Counted from the stretch's first letter, positions 37,628 through 46,787 are shown. The stretch is DNA of 64,000 nucleotides from Fodinibius sp034521915 (GCF_034521915.1 NZ_JAXHLU010000017.1:196015-260014), one strand, 5' to 3'. A program made the numbers and translations. The notes: generated by a model not told the origin, from the letters alone.

Positions 37628-38971
37628 TTACATGGCTCCTGTATTAGGTTGAATTAAGGCGGATTCGGCGGAAACAATCGTAATGGCAATAAGGGCTATC
37701 ATAATAAAAATGTTTACGCCCAAACTAATCATATCCACAATGGTATCCATCTTATAGGTCGTTTGGGTTTCATAGTATTCTGCCAGCTGCTTGGCGTTTT
37801 GCTTAAGTGCACCCGACTCGGCTCCCAATTTAAACCGGCTAATTGCGGTATCCGTAAACACTCCCGTGGCCTTGAGCGATTCGATCAGTCCGGCGCCCTC
37901 CTTCAACATCATCTTGATCGCCACTTCTTTAATCTGCTTCTCCATATATTTATTTCGGCAGGCTTCGGCAGCCACTTTAATCACTTCAATATTTTGTCCC
38001 GACCCGCTATAAAGCGTATAAAATACGCGTGCAAAAATTTCGATGCTGGTCTTGTGAATAAGATCACCGATAACCGGAATCTTAATGATATTTTTATCCC
38101 GCCATAACTGCCCCTTGGCCGTTTGGGTCAGCCAGTACCACGCCGCGGTAATGGGTATCACATGCGCCAGGGTAAGCATCAGCCAGTTGTCCTGCAGCCA
38201 GTAGCTGAACTCAAGGGTAGCAGCCGTCATGGGCGGCAGTTTAATATCCATCTCTACAAAGGCCTCTGCGGTAGCGGGAAAAATATATCCCACATAAAAT
38301 AAAATTACCCCGATGGTGGCTACAACCGTAATGGCCGGCATTAAAAGCGATCGACGCAAGTTACTCTTGAACTCAGCATCACGCTCCAGAAATTTCGCGG
38401 TACTCCTGAATACCTGCGCCATGTTACCACTGGTGGAAGCCACGCTGAGCATGTAAGAGGCAAAATCTCCAAAGACATCCTCATGCTTGCCATAGACCTC
38501 ATCGCCCTCTTTTCCATCCTTGAGATCCTTTTGAATGGTTCCAATGGTCTCTTTCATGCGGGCGTTGGTGGTATCCTCATACAACAGCTCCAGAATTTCA
38601 TCAAAGCTGAGCTGCTGTTCCAACAGGTCGGCACTTAAACTAATAAAAGTAACCACTTCACTTTGCGGGACGCCCCCTTTAAAGTCGAACCACTTTTTAT
38701 TGATACGAATGACTTTATAGCCCAGCTTAACCAGGGCTTTTTCAACCTCTTCCTTGGAATAAGCCTCCTGCTCTCCGGTTACGGGATCTTTATTCCCCTT
38801 TTGAACCTTGTACTGGTAGGTCTCTTTTTTATCGACTCCCTTAACCTTAAAGCCATTTTTACGGGATAGTTTCTCTACCCTGTTTTCGGCTTCTTTTTTG
38901 CTGTCCGCCTCGAACTCCGATTTGATCATCTTGCCCTGCGGCGAAACGGCTCTAAGTCTAAACTCCGGCAT
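37628..38971 (-). CDS. pilC: Pilus inner-membrane platform protein PilC/GspF-like
   Basis: Protein of 447 residues. An N-terminal extension (about 1-95) holds two similar small domains (FRLRAVSPQGKMIKSEFEADS and KEEVEKALVKLGYKVIRI). Two GspF domains follow, with membrane helices at about 215-235, 265-285 and 415-440. Signature pieces are FISLSADLLEQQLSFDEIL and ARVFYTLYSGSGQNIEVIKVAAEAC. It couples the motors to pilin insertion. It is separated from pilB by the repeat/nuclease island. Confidence 0.9.
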   Translation of the reverse strand: MPEFRLRAVSPQGKMIKSEFEADSKKEAENRVEKLSRKNGFKVKGVDKKETYQYKVQKGNKDPVTGEQEAYSKEEVEKALVKLGYKVIRINKKWFDFKGGVPQSEVVTFISLSADLLEQQLSFDEILELLYEDTTNARMKETIGTIQKDLKDGKEGDEVYGKHEDVFGDFASYMLSVASTSGNMAQVFRSTAKFLERDAEFKSNLRRSLLMPAITVVATIGVILFYVGYIFPATAEAFVEMDIKLPPMTAATLEFSYWLQDNWLMLTLAHVIPITAAWYWLTQTAKGQLWRDKNIIKIPVIGDLIHKTSIEIFARVFYTLYSGSGQNIEVIKVAAEACRNKYMEKQIKEVAIKMMLKEGAGLIESLKATGVFTDTAISRFKLGAESGALKQNAKQLAEYYETQTTYKMDTIVDMISLGVNIFIMIALIAITIVSAESALIQPNTGAM

Positions 38972-39050
38972 AATTCCTGTTACTTATTTTTTGTAGATGA
39001 CTTTCTTTTCAATGATGATAATAAAAAACCTTTGTTACAAATTAGATTAA

Positions 39051-40556
39051 TCATTGCTTTTGAATTTCATTCGATAACTCAATTTGCTCAATCCCAATAA
39101 AACCTTGTTCCCAGAACCGTGGATAAATGGTGGCTCTCGATGTAGGAAAAAGCTCAATTTTTTTATTCCGGTTCAGGTATTGAAATTTTTCTTTGTTCTC
39201 CTCTAAATGTGGGACCATCGAACTAACTTTGACAAGCAAAAATATGGTTAATATTAATAATGGTATACTTTTGAGAACTCCATTAAAACTGTTATTGCGC
39301 TTTATCCAAAGTGGTTGATTCCTGCCAGAATAATAAATTCCAATACTCCATCCCAATAATAACACAAAAAGTATTTGACTAAGTGGGGTTATTAATAACC
39401 CTGATACACCGGAATGAATCATTCCCGCAATTAAAGAAATAGTAAGCGCTACTTTTTTTACACATGGATTTGATAAAGCAGATCGAATCCATTTGTGCAT
39501 ACTTTTCAATGCAATAAACCCTCCAACCAGAAATGCCGGAATTCCCCATTCTGCCATCCATAACAGATAAATATTATGCGGTGAAGTAATTGGGTTTTGA
39601 CTATTCACATTAGCCATGTGCATGGGCCCAAGTCCCCAGATGGGATTTGATTTTATCGCCTGCCACGCAGCGCCCCACAATTCCAGGCGTCGGCTGCTGT
39701 CAGTCCGTGCCAACGCTTTTCCTGATCCGTCCGGGATTAATACATAAAAGATAATAATGTACAGTAAAAAACCGGCAAGGCAAGTGAGTAAACCTTTTTT
39801 AATCCATTCCTTTGATTGTCTTTTGAATAAAACAAACACAATTACAGAACTGATTAGTAAAGAAAGCAGCGTTCCCCGTGCTCCTGACGCAAAGGCAAGC
39901 ATCCAAAAGAAAGAAAGGAGTACAAAGAATAGTGCCCTGAAACCAAAAGTAAGTTTTGGTTGATATTTAATGTAGCCGTAAATCAGTACGGGTATTGACC
40001 ATGTTTGCAGGTGATTAAAGAATCGAACGTTTTTGAACCCTAAAAACCCGTTTTTAGCAAAGTTCTCTCCATCAAACATAATTACAGAACGCGTATGATC
40101 CGGCCAGCTGGGCCAATTCGGATCTACAAAACCGGTAATGAGATCACCTGCAACGCGAATGCTGTACAGAGTGGCAAAACTAATGATAGTCAACAATAGG
40201 TAGCGTTCAAAAATTTGGGGAAACTGCTGATAGAGGTAGGCCAATACAAACGCCAGCTGCAGTAAACATACATACCACCCGATTTCCAATAACGCCCATC
40301 CATGATGTTGACTTAAAAAAATGGATATACTTATCAGCAAGAAAAAACTGCCCCACAGATAAATAGTATGTTGAGCAAGGTTCAACTTATTATGAAAAAG
40401 GGAATAAATAAACGAAAGTGAACCTAAGAGTAATACTGCAGATTGTAACAGGCGCTTTTCGTTATAGATATCTGTTAATCCTGCTGAAATTGATGGTGAA
40501 ATAGCCAAGGCAATAAAAACAAAAACCCCCAACAGAATTATTAGTACCCGTTTCAT
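39051..40556 (-). CDS. O-antigen-ligase-like (Wzy_C) membrane protein, possible pilin O-oligosaccharyltransferase
   Basis: About 501 residues from the ATG at 40556; a longer frame would begin inside the pilin terminator. It has ten or more membrane segments, and the Wzy_C region contains RTDSSRRLELWGAAWQAIKS and NPIWGLGPMHMANVN then SPHNIYLLWMAEWG. Enzymes of this fold transfer lipid-linked glycans to lipid A or to pilins (PilO/TfpO, PglL). It lies directly after the pilin gene, which favours pilin glycosylation. Family membership is firm; the acceptor is inference. Confidence 0.8.
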   Translation of the reverse strand: MKRVLIILLGVFVFIALAISPSISAGLTDIYNEKRLLQSAVLLLGSLSFIYSLFHNKLNLAQHTIYLWGSFFLLISISIFLSQHHGWALLEIGWYVCLLQLAFVLAYLYQQFPQIFERYLLLTIISFATLYSIRVAGDLITGFVDPNWPSWPDHTRSVIMFDGENFAKNGFLGFKNVRFFNHLQTWSIPVLIYGYIKYQPKLTFGFRALFFVLLSFFWMLAFASGARGTLLSLLISSVIVFVLFKRQSKEWIKKGLLTCLAGFLLYIIIFYVLIPDGSGKALARTDSSRRLELWGAAWQAIKSNPIWGLGPMHMANVNSQNPITSPHNIYLLWMAEWGIPAFLVGGFIALKSMHKWIRSALSNPCVKKVALTISLIAGMIHSGVSGLLITPLSQILFVLLLGWSIGIYYSGRNQPLWIKRNNSFNGVLKSIPLLILTIFLLVKVSSMVPHLEENKEKFQYLNRNKKIELFPTSRATIYPRFWEQGFIGIEQIELSNEIQKQ

Positions 40557-40585
40557 AATTTTCTGTAAAAATTCATTGAAATAAA

Positions 40586-40614
40586 AAAGGCCCTGAAAAT
40601 TCAGGGCCTTTTTC
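40586..40614 (-). terminator. Terminator after the pilin gene
   Basis: AAAGGCCCTGAA and TTCAGGGCCTTT form a 12-bp stem with a T-run on the minus strand. It separates the pilin from the O-antigen-ligase-like gene, as expected when a major pilin is expressed far above its neighbours. Confidence 0.88.
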
Positions 40615-40632
40615 AAAAGTGAATCGTATAAT

Positions 40633-41085
40633 TTAGTTAGTCCAACTCATTCCATTTGCTTCAATAGTCGCTGTAAGAACGTCATTGGTGTTTTCACAAG
40701 ATGCATTCGGTGCACTATTACCAGCCGCATAACAACTTGAAGGATATACTGTTAGTACAATAGATGAGGTTGATCCACCACCCAAAACATAAGTTCCATT
40801 CTGATTATGTGCTTGAGTCGGAGTTCCTGTAGGGTTTTCCATTTCAACAGGCACACCACCAATATCCTGAAATGTCATCCCTGTAAAATCTTGATTTCCC
40901 CCACCTAATGCAGCTGGTTTCATATAATACTGCTGTGCTGCCGCTGCAATAGAAAGCGCATCCTGTCGAGCAGCATCTACGTTAGCAGAATCTGCTGCAC
41001 TTGAGAAAGTGTTAATAGCTACGACCGTAGCGATACCTACGATAATCGTTACCAAAATTACGAGTAAAAGTTGTTGTTGTCCCAT
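40633..41085 (-). CDS. Pilin-like protein with a two-residue leader
   Basis: Protein of 150 residues that begins MGQQQLLLVILVTIIVGIA, a hydrophobic helix with almost no leader. Residues about 25-55 are helical (ADSANVDAARQDALSIAAAAQQYY). The C-terminal beta region has two Cys (about 118 and 130) that could form the pilin D-loop disulphide. Gly2 would be the cleavage residue, but Glu5 of canonical type IV pilins is absent (Leu). Gene order next to pil genes and its own terminator suggest the major pilin. No prepilin peptidase is in the window. Confidence 0.78.
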   Translation of the reverse strand: MGQQQLLLVILVTIIVGIATVVAINTFSSAADSANVDAARQDALSIAAAAQQYYMKPAALGGGNQDFTGMTFQDIGGVPVEMENPTGTPTQAHNQNGTYVLGGGSTSSIVLTVYPSSCYAAGNSAPNASCENTNDVLTATIEANGMSWTN

Positions 41086-41330
41086 GGTTGTTACCTATTT
41101 GTTAGATGATTGTTTATTAGTTGTGTCGTTTCTTGATTGGTCCCGAAGAACCGTGAAAGACTGTTATGTTTATGTTCACTTCTAAAAGAGCAAGCGAACA
41201 ATGTGTTGTTACAATTTTTTGTTCAGTTCAAGATTAAGTGATACCTGCAGATGATACAAGTTAATTTTTCTTAAACAGTATTGCTTTTTCTTAACGCAAA
41301 GATGAAAGCCAGCGACTACAAATGCAAGTT

Positions 41331-41354
41331 AAATATTAATTTTTTTTAATATTT
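41331..41354. promoter_or_regulatory. Palindrome of the shared set, upstream of the pilin
   Basis: Arms AAATATTAA and TTAATATTT around six T, 246 bp upstream of the pilin ATG. Confidence 0.6.
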
Positions 41355-41510
41355 CTGTATAAAATGGCTTTTAAAGGCTCAAATAGCTGTTTTGGATTAG
41401 CCCGTTCAGCCCTTCCAAAGTGAATGTTGTGTATCAAATCGCCTGTATAAATCAGAATTGGCAAACCTAAACCTTAATGAGTTCTAATCCGAGGTCTTTG
41501 CAAAACCTTA

Positions 41511-43220
41511 CTGTCATCGCGAGGGAGCGGTTTTGCGACCGCGGCGATCCCCAATCGATATTAAAAGCACTCACTCCATTTGGAGATGGTCGCGCTCCCT
41601 GTTGGTCGCTCACCATGACAGGATTTCTTTGTTTGGAGGAATTGCCACACTCTCTTCGGTCGCTTGCAATAAAATTTCTTCTTTTGGATATCGCTGTTTA
41701 AGATTGTTCCCCTTATTTTAATGCCCTCATGTCATAAAAGGCTTCAGACAGGCTACACTCCGATCATTTTCATTCGCTCCATTCACAATGACAAGGTACC
41801 CCCTTCCAAATCTGTCATCGCGAGGGAGCGGTTTTGCGACCGCGGCGATCCCCAATCGATATTAAAAGCACTCACTCCATTCGGGGATGGTCGCGCTCCC
41901 TGTTGGTCGCTCACCATGACAGGGTCTTTTGTTTGGGCAATTTCCACGCCCTCTTCTGTGGCTCACAATGTCAATTTCTTTTTGGATAACGCTGTTTAAG
42001 ATTGTTCACCTGAAATTTAATACCCCTTCTCATATAAAAGGACTGTAAATGGCAGGCTACACTCCGCTCATTATTTGCACCATTCGCAAAGATAAGTTAC
42101 ACCCTACCAAATCTGTCATCGCGAGGGAGTGATTTTGGCGACCGCGGCGATCCCCAATCAATATTAAAAGCACTCACTCCATTTGGGGATGGTCGCGCTC
42201 CCTGACGGTCGCTCACCATGACAGGGTTTTTGAGGAATTGCCACAGTCTCTCTTCGGTGGCTCATATTATTAATTTCTTTTTTGGATGTCCCTATTTAAG
42301 ATTATTCATCATGATTTAATCCTCCCCCTTTCATCGTAAAAACTGTAAGGAATACCCTTTCTGAAGGATCTTACTTTTAAAAAATGGGAAACTGGAATTA
42401 CAATTTCTATGTCTATCTACTGACAAATAAATACGATACCACTATTTATACGGGAATGACAAATGATTTACGTTACCGTGTGGAACAACATAAATCCTTA
42501 AAAATACCCGGATTTACCAGTCGCTATCGAATCACAAAACTCGTTTACTACGAATATTTTAACCATGTTGAAGATGCTATTAAAAGAGAAAAGCAGATTA
42601 AATCTTGGTCAAGAGCAAAAAAGGAGAACCTAATAGAATCAATTAATACGGATTGGAAGGATTTATATAAGGAATTGACCGATGATTAAATGTATTTCTA
42701 ATGGAAATATTCATGTCATAAAAAAAGTTCCATACAGGCAGGACACACTCCGCTCACTATTTGCACCATTCACAATAACAAGTACACACTTCCAAGTCTG
42801 TCATCGCGAGTGAGTGATTTTTGCTACCGCTGCGATCCCCTAACGGTATTAAAAAAACACTCACTCCATTCGGGGATGGTCGCGCTCCCTGTCGGTCGCT
42901 CACCATGACAAGGTTTCTTTATTTGAGAAATTGCCCCACTCTATTCAACCGCCCGTAATAACAGTTTCTTCTTTTGGATATCGCTGTTAATTATTCTTCA
43001 CCTGAAATTTAATACCCCTTCTCATATAAAAATGACTGAAATGGCAAGCCACACTCCGCTTCATTTTTATTCGCTCCATTCGCAATGACAAGTTACACAC
43101 TTCCGGATCTGTCATCGCGAGGGAGTGATTTTCGCGACCGGGGCGATCCCCCATCGGTATTAAAAGCACTCACTCCATTAGGGGATGGTCGCGCTCCATG
43201 TCGGTCGCTCACCATGACAG
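41511..43220. repeat. Five-copy repeat array, period 301 bp
   Basis: A 111-114-bp element with inverted ends (CTGTCATCGCGAG and CTCACCATGACAG) occurs at 41511-41621, 41812-41922, 42113-42224, 42798-42911 and 43109-43220. Starts are spaced 301, 301, 685 and 311 bp. The intervening sequence is also conserved (TTTTGGATATCGCTGTTTAA, CACTCCGCTCATT, TTCGCAATGACAAG), so the true unit is about 300 bp. The 685-bp interval contains a GIY-YIG nuclease gene. No transposase is present. Short plus-strand frames across the copies are in-phase artefacts. Confidence 0.9.
42384..42689 (+). CDS. GIY-YIG endonuclease domain protein (UPF0213-like)
   Basis: Protein of 101 residues. FYVYLLTNKYDTTIYTGMTND carries the GIY-YIG pair (here VYL...IYTG), followed by the catalytic Arg in DLRYRVEQHK and the conserved Glu in EDAIKREKQIKSWSR. 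It has no DNA-binding extension. Its location inside a spacer of the repeat array, between copies 3 and 4, is notable. Such stand-alone nucleases are widespread and mostly uncharacterised. Confidence 0.9.
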   Translation: MGNWNYNFYVYLLTNKYDTTIYTGMTNDLRYRVEQHKSLKIPGFTSRYRITKLVYYEYFNHVEDAIKREKQIKSWSRAKKENLIESINTDWKDLYKELTDD

Positions 43221-43395
43221 GGTTTCTTTGTTTGGGAATTGCCCCGTACCTACGGCCACCCCATTCATAGCAAATTCATCCTGACACAAAATTTAAATCT
43301 TTGCCAAGGCCTACATTAATAAATTTAAATTGTAATCCCACCTGCGGCTCTTTATTATAGTTGACAATTAAGACCTATCGCCTTAAGATTAGGCG

Positions 43396-43419
43396 TAATA
43401 TTAATTTTTTTTAATATTA
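43396..43419. promoter_or_regulatory. Palindrome of the shared set, upstream of the Ig-like lipoprotein
   Basis: Arms TAATATTAA and TTAATATTA around six T, 80 bp before the ATG at 43499. Confidence 0.6.
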
Positions 43420-43498
43420 TATATTACGTTGGTGATGGATGCTCGTTAAATAAAGCTAAAGCTATTTCCTTAATCATATTTTCAAATCGTATAGTGCA

Positions 43499-44935
43499 AT
43501 GAAAAATCGTCTATTTCTGCTATTCCCTCTCGCAATGATCTTGTTAATTCAGGCGTGCGGTACTGATGACTCTGTCATTATTGCCGGACAAGTTATTGAG
43601 GCCAGTTCCGGCAACCCTGTCAGTAATGCCATTGTCGAACTAACTCAGCCGGAAAATCTTCGACAAACGGCGACCACTGATTCTGCAGGTAATTTTTCTT
43701 TTGATGTAGATCCCGGAAGTGAAACCGTAAACGTAACACTGGAAATCGACAAACAAGGATATCAAACTCAAACTACAAACTTTAAGCTGGCCCCGGATAC
43801 GGATGTGGACGACCTAGTTATCGAGTTACAATCAACGGATAGTTCCGGTGGAGACGGTGATGATGGAGGCGATGAAGTGGGCGGAGAGCCCGAAGGTCCG
43901 GCAGCCATTATTCTCCAAAGTATATCAGATCAAGCTATCTTTATTAAGGAAACGGGTGATAATATTAGTTCGGCATTCACATTCCAGGTAGTAGATTCAG
44001 CAGGAAGAGCAATAAATGCTGAGGGGGCTGTTGATGTCAATTTTGAGATCCTTTCAGGTCCGGGCGGTGACGAAGAGATTATCCCTAAAACAGCTACCAC
44101 TAATTCTAACGGTCAGGCAACTACTTCGCTATTCAGCGGTAATGTGGCCGGACCCGTTAAAGTCCAGGCAAGTGTGGAGCGAGAGGATCTTGGGGTAACC
44201 ATAAAATCTACCCCGGTGCTTGTTGCTATTCACGGGGGCTTTCCAGACCCGGATCACTTCAGCATTTCTCCAGAGAAATTTAACTTTGAAGCATACGATA
44301 TCAATGGAGTAAGAAATTCTGTTACTGTTATTGTTGGCGACAAATTTTCGAATCCTGTTAAACCGGGAACAGTCGTTTACTTCAACTCTACCGGAGGGAT
44401 TATCCAGGGTTCGGGACAAACCGACGCCGATGGTACCGTTACGGTTGATATGATTTCCGGCGAACCTCGTCCTGATGACAATATTCCCGGCAGTGGCGGA
44501 CGCCCCGGCTATTCAACAGTTACAGCAACAACCGTTGATGAAAATGACAACCGTATTTCAAAAGAGATAAATGTAGTTTTCTCCACAAGATCGGCACAAA
44601 TAAGTGCTACCCCCACTACTTTTGATTTGGATCCCAATGGCGGAGAAAACTTTTCCTACACCGTTACGGATATGAACGGAAATCCTATGGCAGCAGGCAC
44701 TCAAATTACTGTTGAAGCAGGTGAAGGTATGGAAGTTACCGGAGATGTCGATTTCACCTTGGGCAATCATTTATTTCCCGGACCCGGTGCTACGGAATTT
44801 AACTTTTCGATTCGAGATACCGACGATGAAACCAATGATCCGGCTGATTTAACGATAAATATTTCAGTCACTACTCCCTCTGGTAATACAACGACTTATA
44901 CCGAAATATCAGGGACTCGTCGAAAAAGTTTTTAA
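43499..44935 (+). CDS. Lipoprotein with carboxypeptidase-regulatory and Ig-like (Big_1-type) domains
   Basis: Protein of 478 residues. A lipobox (LLIQACGTDD) predicts lipid anchoring. Residues about 30-115 form a carboxypeptidase-regulatory-like fold (IAGQVIEASSGNPVSNAIVEL, TDSAGNFSFDV). After a Gly/Asp/Glu linker come three invasin-type beta domains, each with a T-x-x-x-G-x-A/T-V/T pattern (TNSNGQATTSLFSG, TDADGTVTVDMISG). It is likely surface-exposed. A shared palindrome with the pilus genes suggests co-regulation. Confidence 0.82.
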   Translation: MKNRLFLLFPLAMILLIQACGTDDSVIIAGQVIEASSGNPVSNAIVELTQPENLRQTATTDSAGNFSFDVDPGSETVNVTLEIDKQGYQTQTTNFKLAPDTDVDDLVIELQSTDSSGGDGDDGGDEVGGEPEGPAAIILQSISDQAIFIKETGDNISSAFTFQVVDSAGRAINAEGAVDVNFEILSGPGGDEEIIPKTATTNSNGQATTSLFSGNVAGPVKVQASVEREDLGVTIKSTPVLVAIHGGFPDPDHFSISPEKFNFEAYDINGVRNSVTVIVGDKFSNPVKPGTVVYFNSTGGIIQGSGQTDADGTVTVDMISGEPRPDDNIPGSGGRPGYSTVTATTVDENDNRISKEINVVFSTRSAQISATPTTFDLDPNGGENFSYTVTDMNGNPMAAGTQITVEAGEGMEVTGDVDFTLGNHLFPGPGATEFNFSIRDTDDETNDPADLTINISVTTPSGNTTTYTEISGTRRKSF

Positions 44936-44953
44936 TGATATAGTATACAATAC

Positions 44954-44995
44954 AAAACCCTGTCAGAATCCAAAAACTCTGGCAGGGTTTTTATT
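44954..44995 (+). terminator. Rho-independent terminator after the Ig-like lipoprotein
   Basis: AACCCTGTCAGA pairs with TCTGGCAGGGTT (one wobble), followed by a T-run. Confidence 0.85.
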
Positions 44996-45073
44996 TTGAT
45001 CAGTCTTTTCTTTAAACTCCCAGCTACTGCAAATAAACTTTCAATTTCGAACAAAACCAGTACCAAAACATCA

Positions 45074-45697
45074 ATGGGAAAGCTCTCTACTGTATTTGAT
45101 CAAAACCAAAAATGGGCTGACAATATCAAAGAAAAACAGCCAGACTTTTTTAAGGAATCGGCTAAAGGTCAAAGTCCCAATTATTTATGGATTGGCTGTG
45201 CCGACAGCCGCGTCCCTCCCGCGCAACTTACGGGACTTGGTCCGGGTGACCTGTTTGTGCATCGCAATATTGCAAACGTGGTTCCTCATTCCGACATTAA
45301 TATCCAATCGGTAGTACAATATGCCGTAAGCGTATTAAAAGTTCGTCACGTTGTAGTGTGTGGACATTATGGTTGCGGAGGTGTAACGGCGGCCTACGAA
45401 GATAATAATCTCGGTCTTATTGACAATTGGTTGGCAAATATTGAAGATGTTTACCGAACGCATCAAGATGAAATCGAGGGGCGACCATCGGAGGAAGAGA
45501 AACTAAATCGATTTTGTGAGCTGAATGTCCGTGAGCAAGTAAAAAAAATGTGCCACTCCCCTTTTGTTCAGCAGGCATGGAAGCAGGGACAAGCCTTGAG
45601 TGTTCACGGATTAATTTACGATCTCGAAACCGGCCTACTTAATGATTTGGATATCCGTATTGACTCTGCCGAAGAAGCTGCTAATCTGGAAAGTTAA
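45074..45697 (+). CDS. can: Beta-class carbonic anhydrase
   Basis: Interconverts CO2 and bicarbonate. Zinc ligands are visible: Cys and the Asp-Arg dyad in IGCADSRVP, and His-x-x-Cys in CGHYGCGGV. The ATG at 45074 (MGKLSTVFDQNQKW) gives 207 residues, the usual length; the longer frame would start inside the upstream terminator. Cytosolic. It is monocistronic as far as I can see. Confidence 0.95.
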   Translation: MGKLSTVFDQNQKWADNIKEKQPDFFKESAKGQSPNYLWIGCADSRVPPAQLTGLGPGDLFVHRNIANVVPHSDINIQSVVQYAVSVLKVRHVVVCGHYGCGGVTAAYEDNNLGLIDNWLANIEDVYRTHQDEIEGRPSEEEKLNRFCELNVREQVKKMCHSPFVQQAWKQGQALSVHGLIYDLETGLLNDLDIRIDSAEEAANLES

Positions 45698-45790
45698 CCC
45701 TTCGGTCTGAGAGATACGTTTCATATATTTAGTTGAAATTTGAAACCAAGGTAATTGCTTACCTAATTTTCTATAAATCTTATTAGTGTG

Positions 45791-46390
45791 ATGGATATTA
45801 AAACGCCCGAAAATAAATTTCAGGATGTCTCCTATGGAGATGAGGCATACACAGAATTATTAAATCATCTGGAATCTGATGTAGAAAAAGACCGACATCA
45901 CCTGAGCTTGTTTTTGGGGATTTTTGAGCCCAATAAGCAAAAGGCTCTCAATGATATTGAACAGAGGCTAAATAGAAAGGTTCACGTTGTTGATACCTCA
46001 GAATTATCCTCCCGAATTGAATCGGAATCGTTTGAGAAGCTCGATAACTTTTTTGACAACATGGAGCAATCCGACGATATCCTCTACTTCAAAAACGGTG
46101 ATAAACTCTGTGGGGTCTATACCAGTTATTCCCATTCTCACACCAAATATGCGACCCCGCAAGAGCGCTACTTTTTGAAAAAAGTAAAAGCCTTTAACGG
46201 TCTGGTCATTGTCGATATTGAACAGTTTTCCGATGCCGACAAAACCTTACGTCGTGCCGCTCATTCAATCGTATCCTTTACCTTGCCCGATTCCAAGTTA
46301 AAGCGCGCGTGGTGGCATCTTAAGAATTTCTCGTTACACGGATACGAACTCAAAACCACTCGTCCCGAAGCGTACGGCAAAACGGGATAA
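45791..46390 (+). CDS. Degenerate AAA-type protein lacking Walker motifs
   Basis: Protein of 199 residues from the ATG at 45791. Its outline follows a minimal AAA domain: LSLFLGIFEPNKQKALNDIEQRLNRKVHVVDTSEL where GxxGxGKT should be, DDILYFKNGDKLCG where Walker B (ILFFDEADAL) should be, then FLKKVKAFNGLVIVDIEQF and a sensor-2-like tail. The P-loop and the Walker B acids are lost, so it probably does not hydrolyse ATP. It may be a regulator or subunit partner. The alignment is by eye. Confidence 0.6.
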   Translation: MDIKTPENKFQDVSYGDEAYTELLNHLESDVEKDRHHLSLFLGIFEPNKQKALNDIEQRLNRKVHVVDTSELSSRIESESFEKLDNFFDNMEQSDDILYFKNGDKLCGVYTSYSHSHTKYATPQERYFLKKVKAFNGLVIVDIEQFSDADKTLRRAAHSIVSFTLPDSKLKRAWWHLKNFSLHGYELKTTRPEAYGKTG

Positions 46391-46401
46391 TTATTTTTTA
46401 G

Positions 46402-46554
46402 ATGCGCAAACCTATCAAACCCCTTCCCACCGATTGTTGCGGAACGGGTTGTCCAAAATGTATTTACGAGATTTATGAGGAGCAGCTGGAGAAATACAAT
46501 GAGTGGAAAAAGCAGCAGGAAGAAAATCAGAACTATGAAATTAAAAAGCAGTAA
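46402..46554 (+). CDS. Oxidoreductase-like domain protein, 50 residues
   Basis: The frame starts MRKPIKPLPTDCCGTGCPKC and continues IYEIYEEQLEKYNEW. The CCG-x-GC-x-x-C cluster followed by a Tyr/Glu-rich helix is the Oxidored-like (PF09791) signature, seen at the N-terminus of some eukaryotic reductases and alone in bacteria. Four Cys could bind metal. Function unknown. It lies between the AAA-like and SUI1-like genes on the same strand. Confidence 0.8.
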   Translation: MRKPIKPLPTDCCGTGCPKCIYEIYEEQLEKYNEWKKQQEENQNYEIKKQ

Positions 46555-46562
46555 ATTCTATT

Positions 46563-46787
46563 ATGGCCATTAATGTAAAGTTGGATACCAGCGGACGTCG
46601 CGGTAAAACGGTTACGATGATTACGAATATTCAACACAATCCGCAGGTAATTGAGAAGTTGGAAAAACAGCTTAAGCAAAAATGTGGGGCCGGCGGAACG
46701 AGCTATGCCAAAACGATCGAAATCCAGGGTGACCACGTGGATAAAGTTCGAGCATATTTGCAAGATGAAGGATATGATGTGAAGTAA
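46563..46787 (+). CDS. SUI1/eIF1-like translation factor (YciH family)
   Basis: Protein of 74 residues with the eIF1 fold signature: GRRGKTVTMITNIQHNP, LEKQLKQKCGAGGTSYAKTIEIQGDHVDKV and GYDVK. Bacterial YciH proteins are thought to influence start-codon selection. This copy is shorter than E. coli YciH and lacks its N-terminal extension. Its start is 8 nt after the stop of the oxidoreductase-like gene. Confidence 0.88.
   Translation: MAINVKLDTSGRRGKTVTMITNIQHNPQVIEKLEKQLKQKCGAGGTSYAKTIEIQGDHVDKVRAYLQDEGYDVK

Noticed and set aside
41477..41999. Several + strand frames across the repeat array
   Set aside because: They repeat with the 301-bp unit, have no start context and encode low-plausibility peptides. 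They are by-products of the repeats.
41511..43220. CRISPR array
   Set aside because: Repeats are 111 bp with 190-bp conserved spacers, not short repeats with unique spacers, and no cas genes are present.
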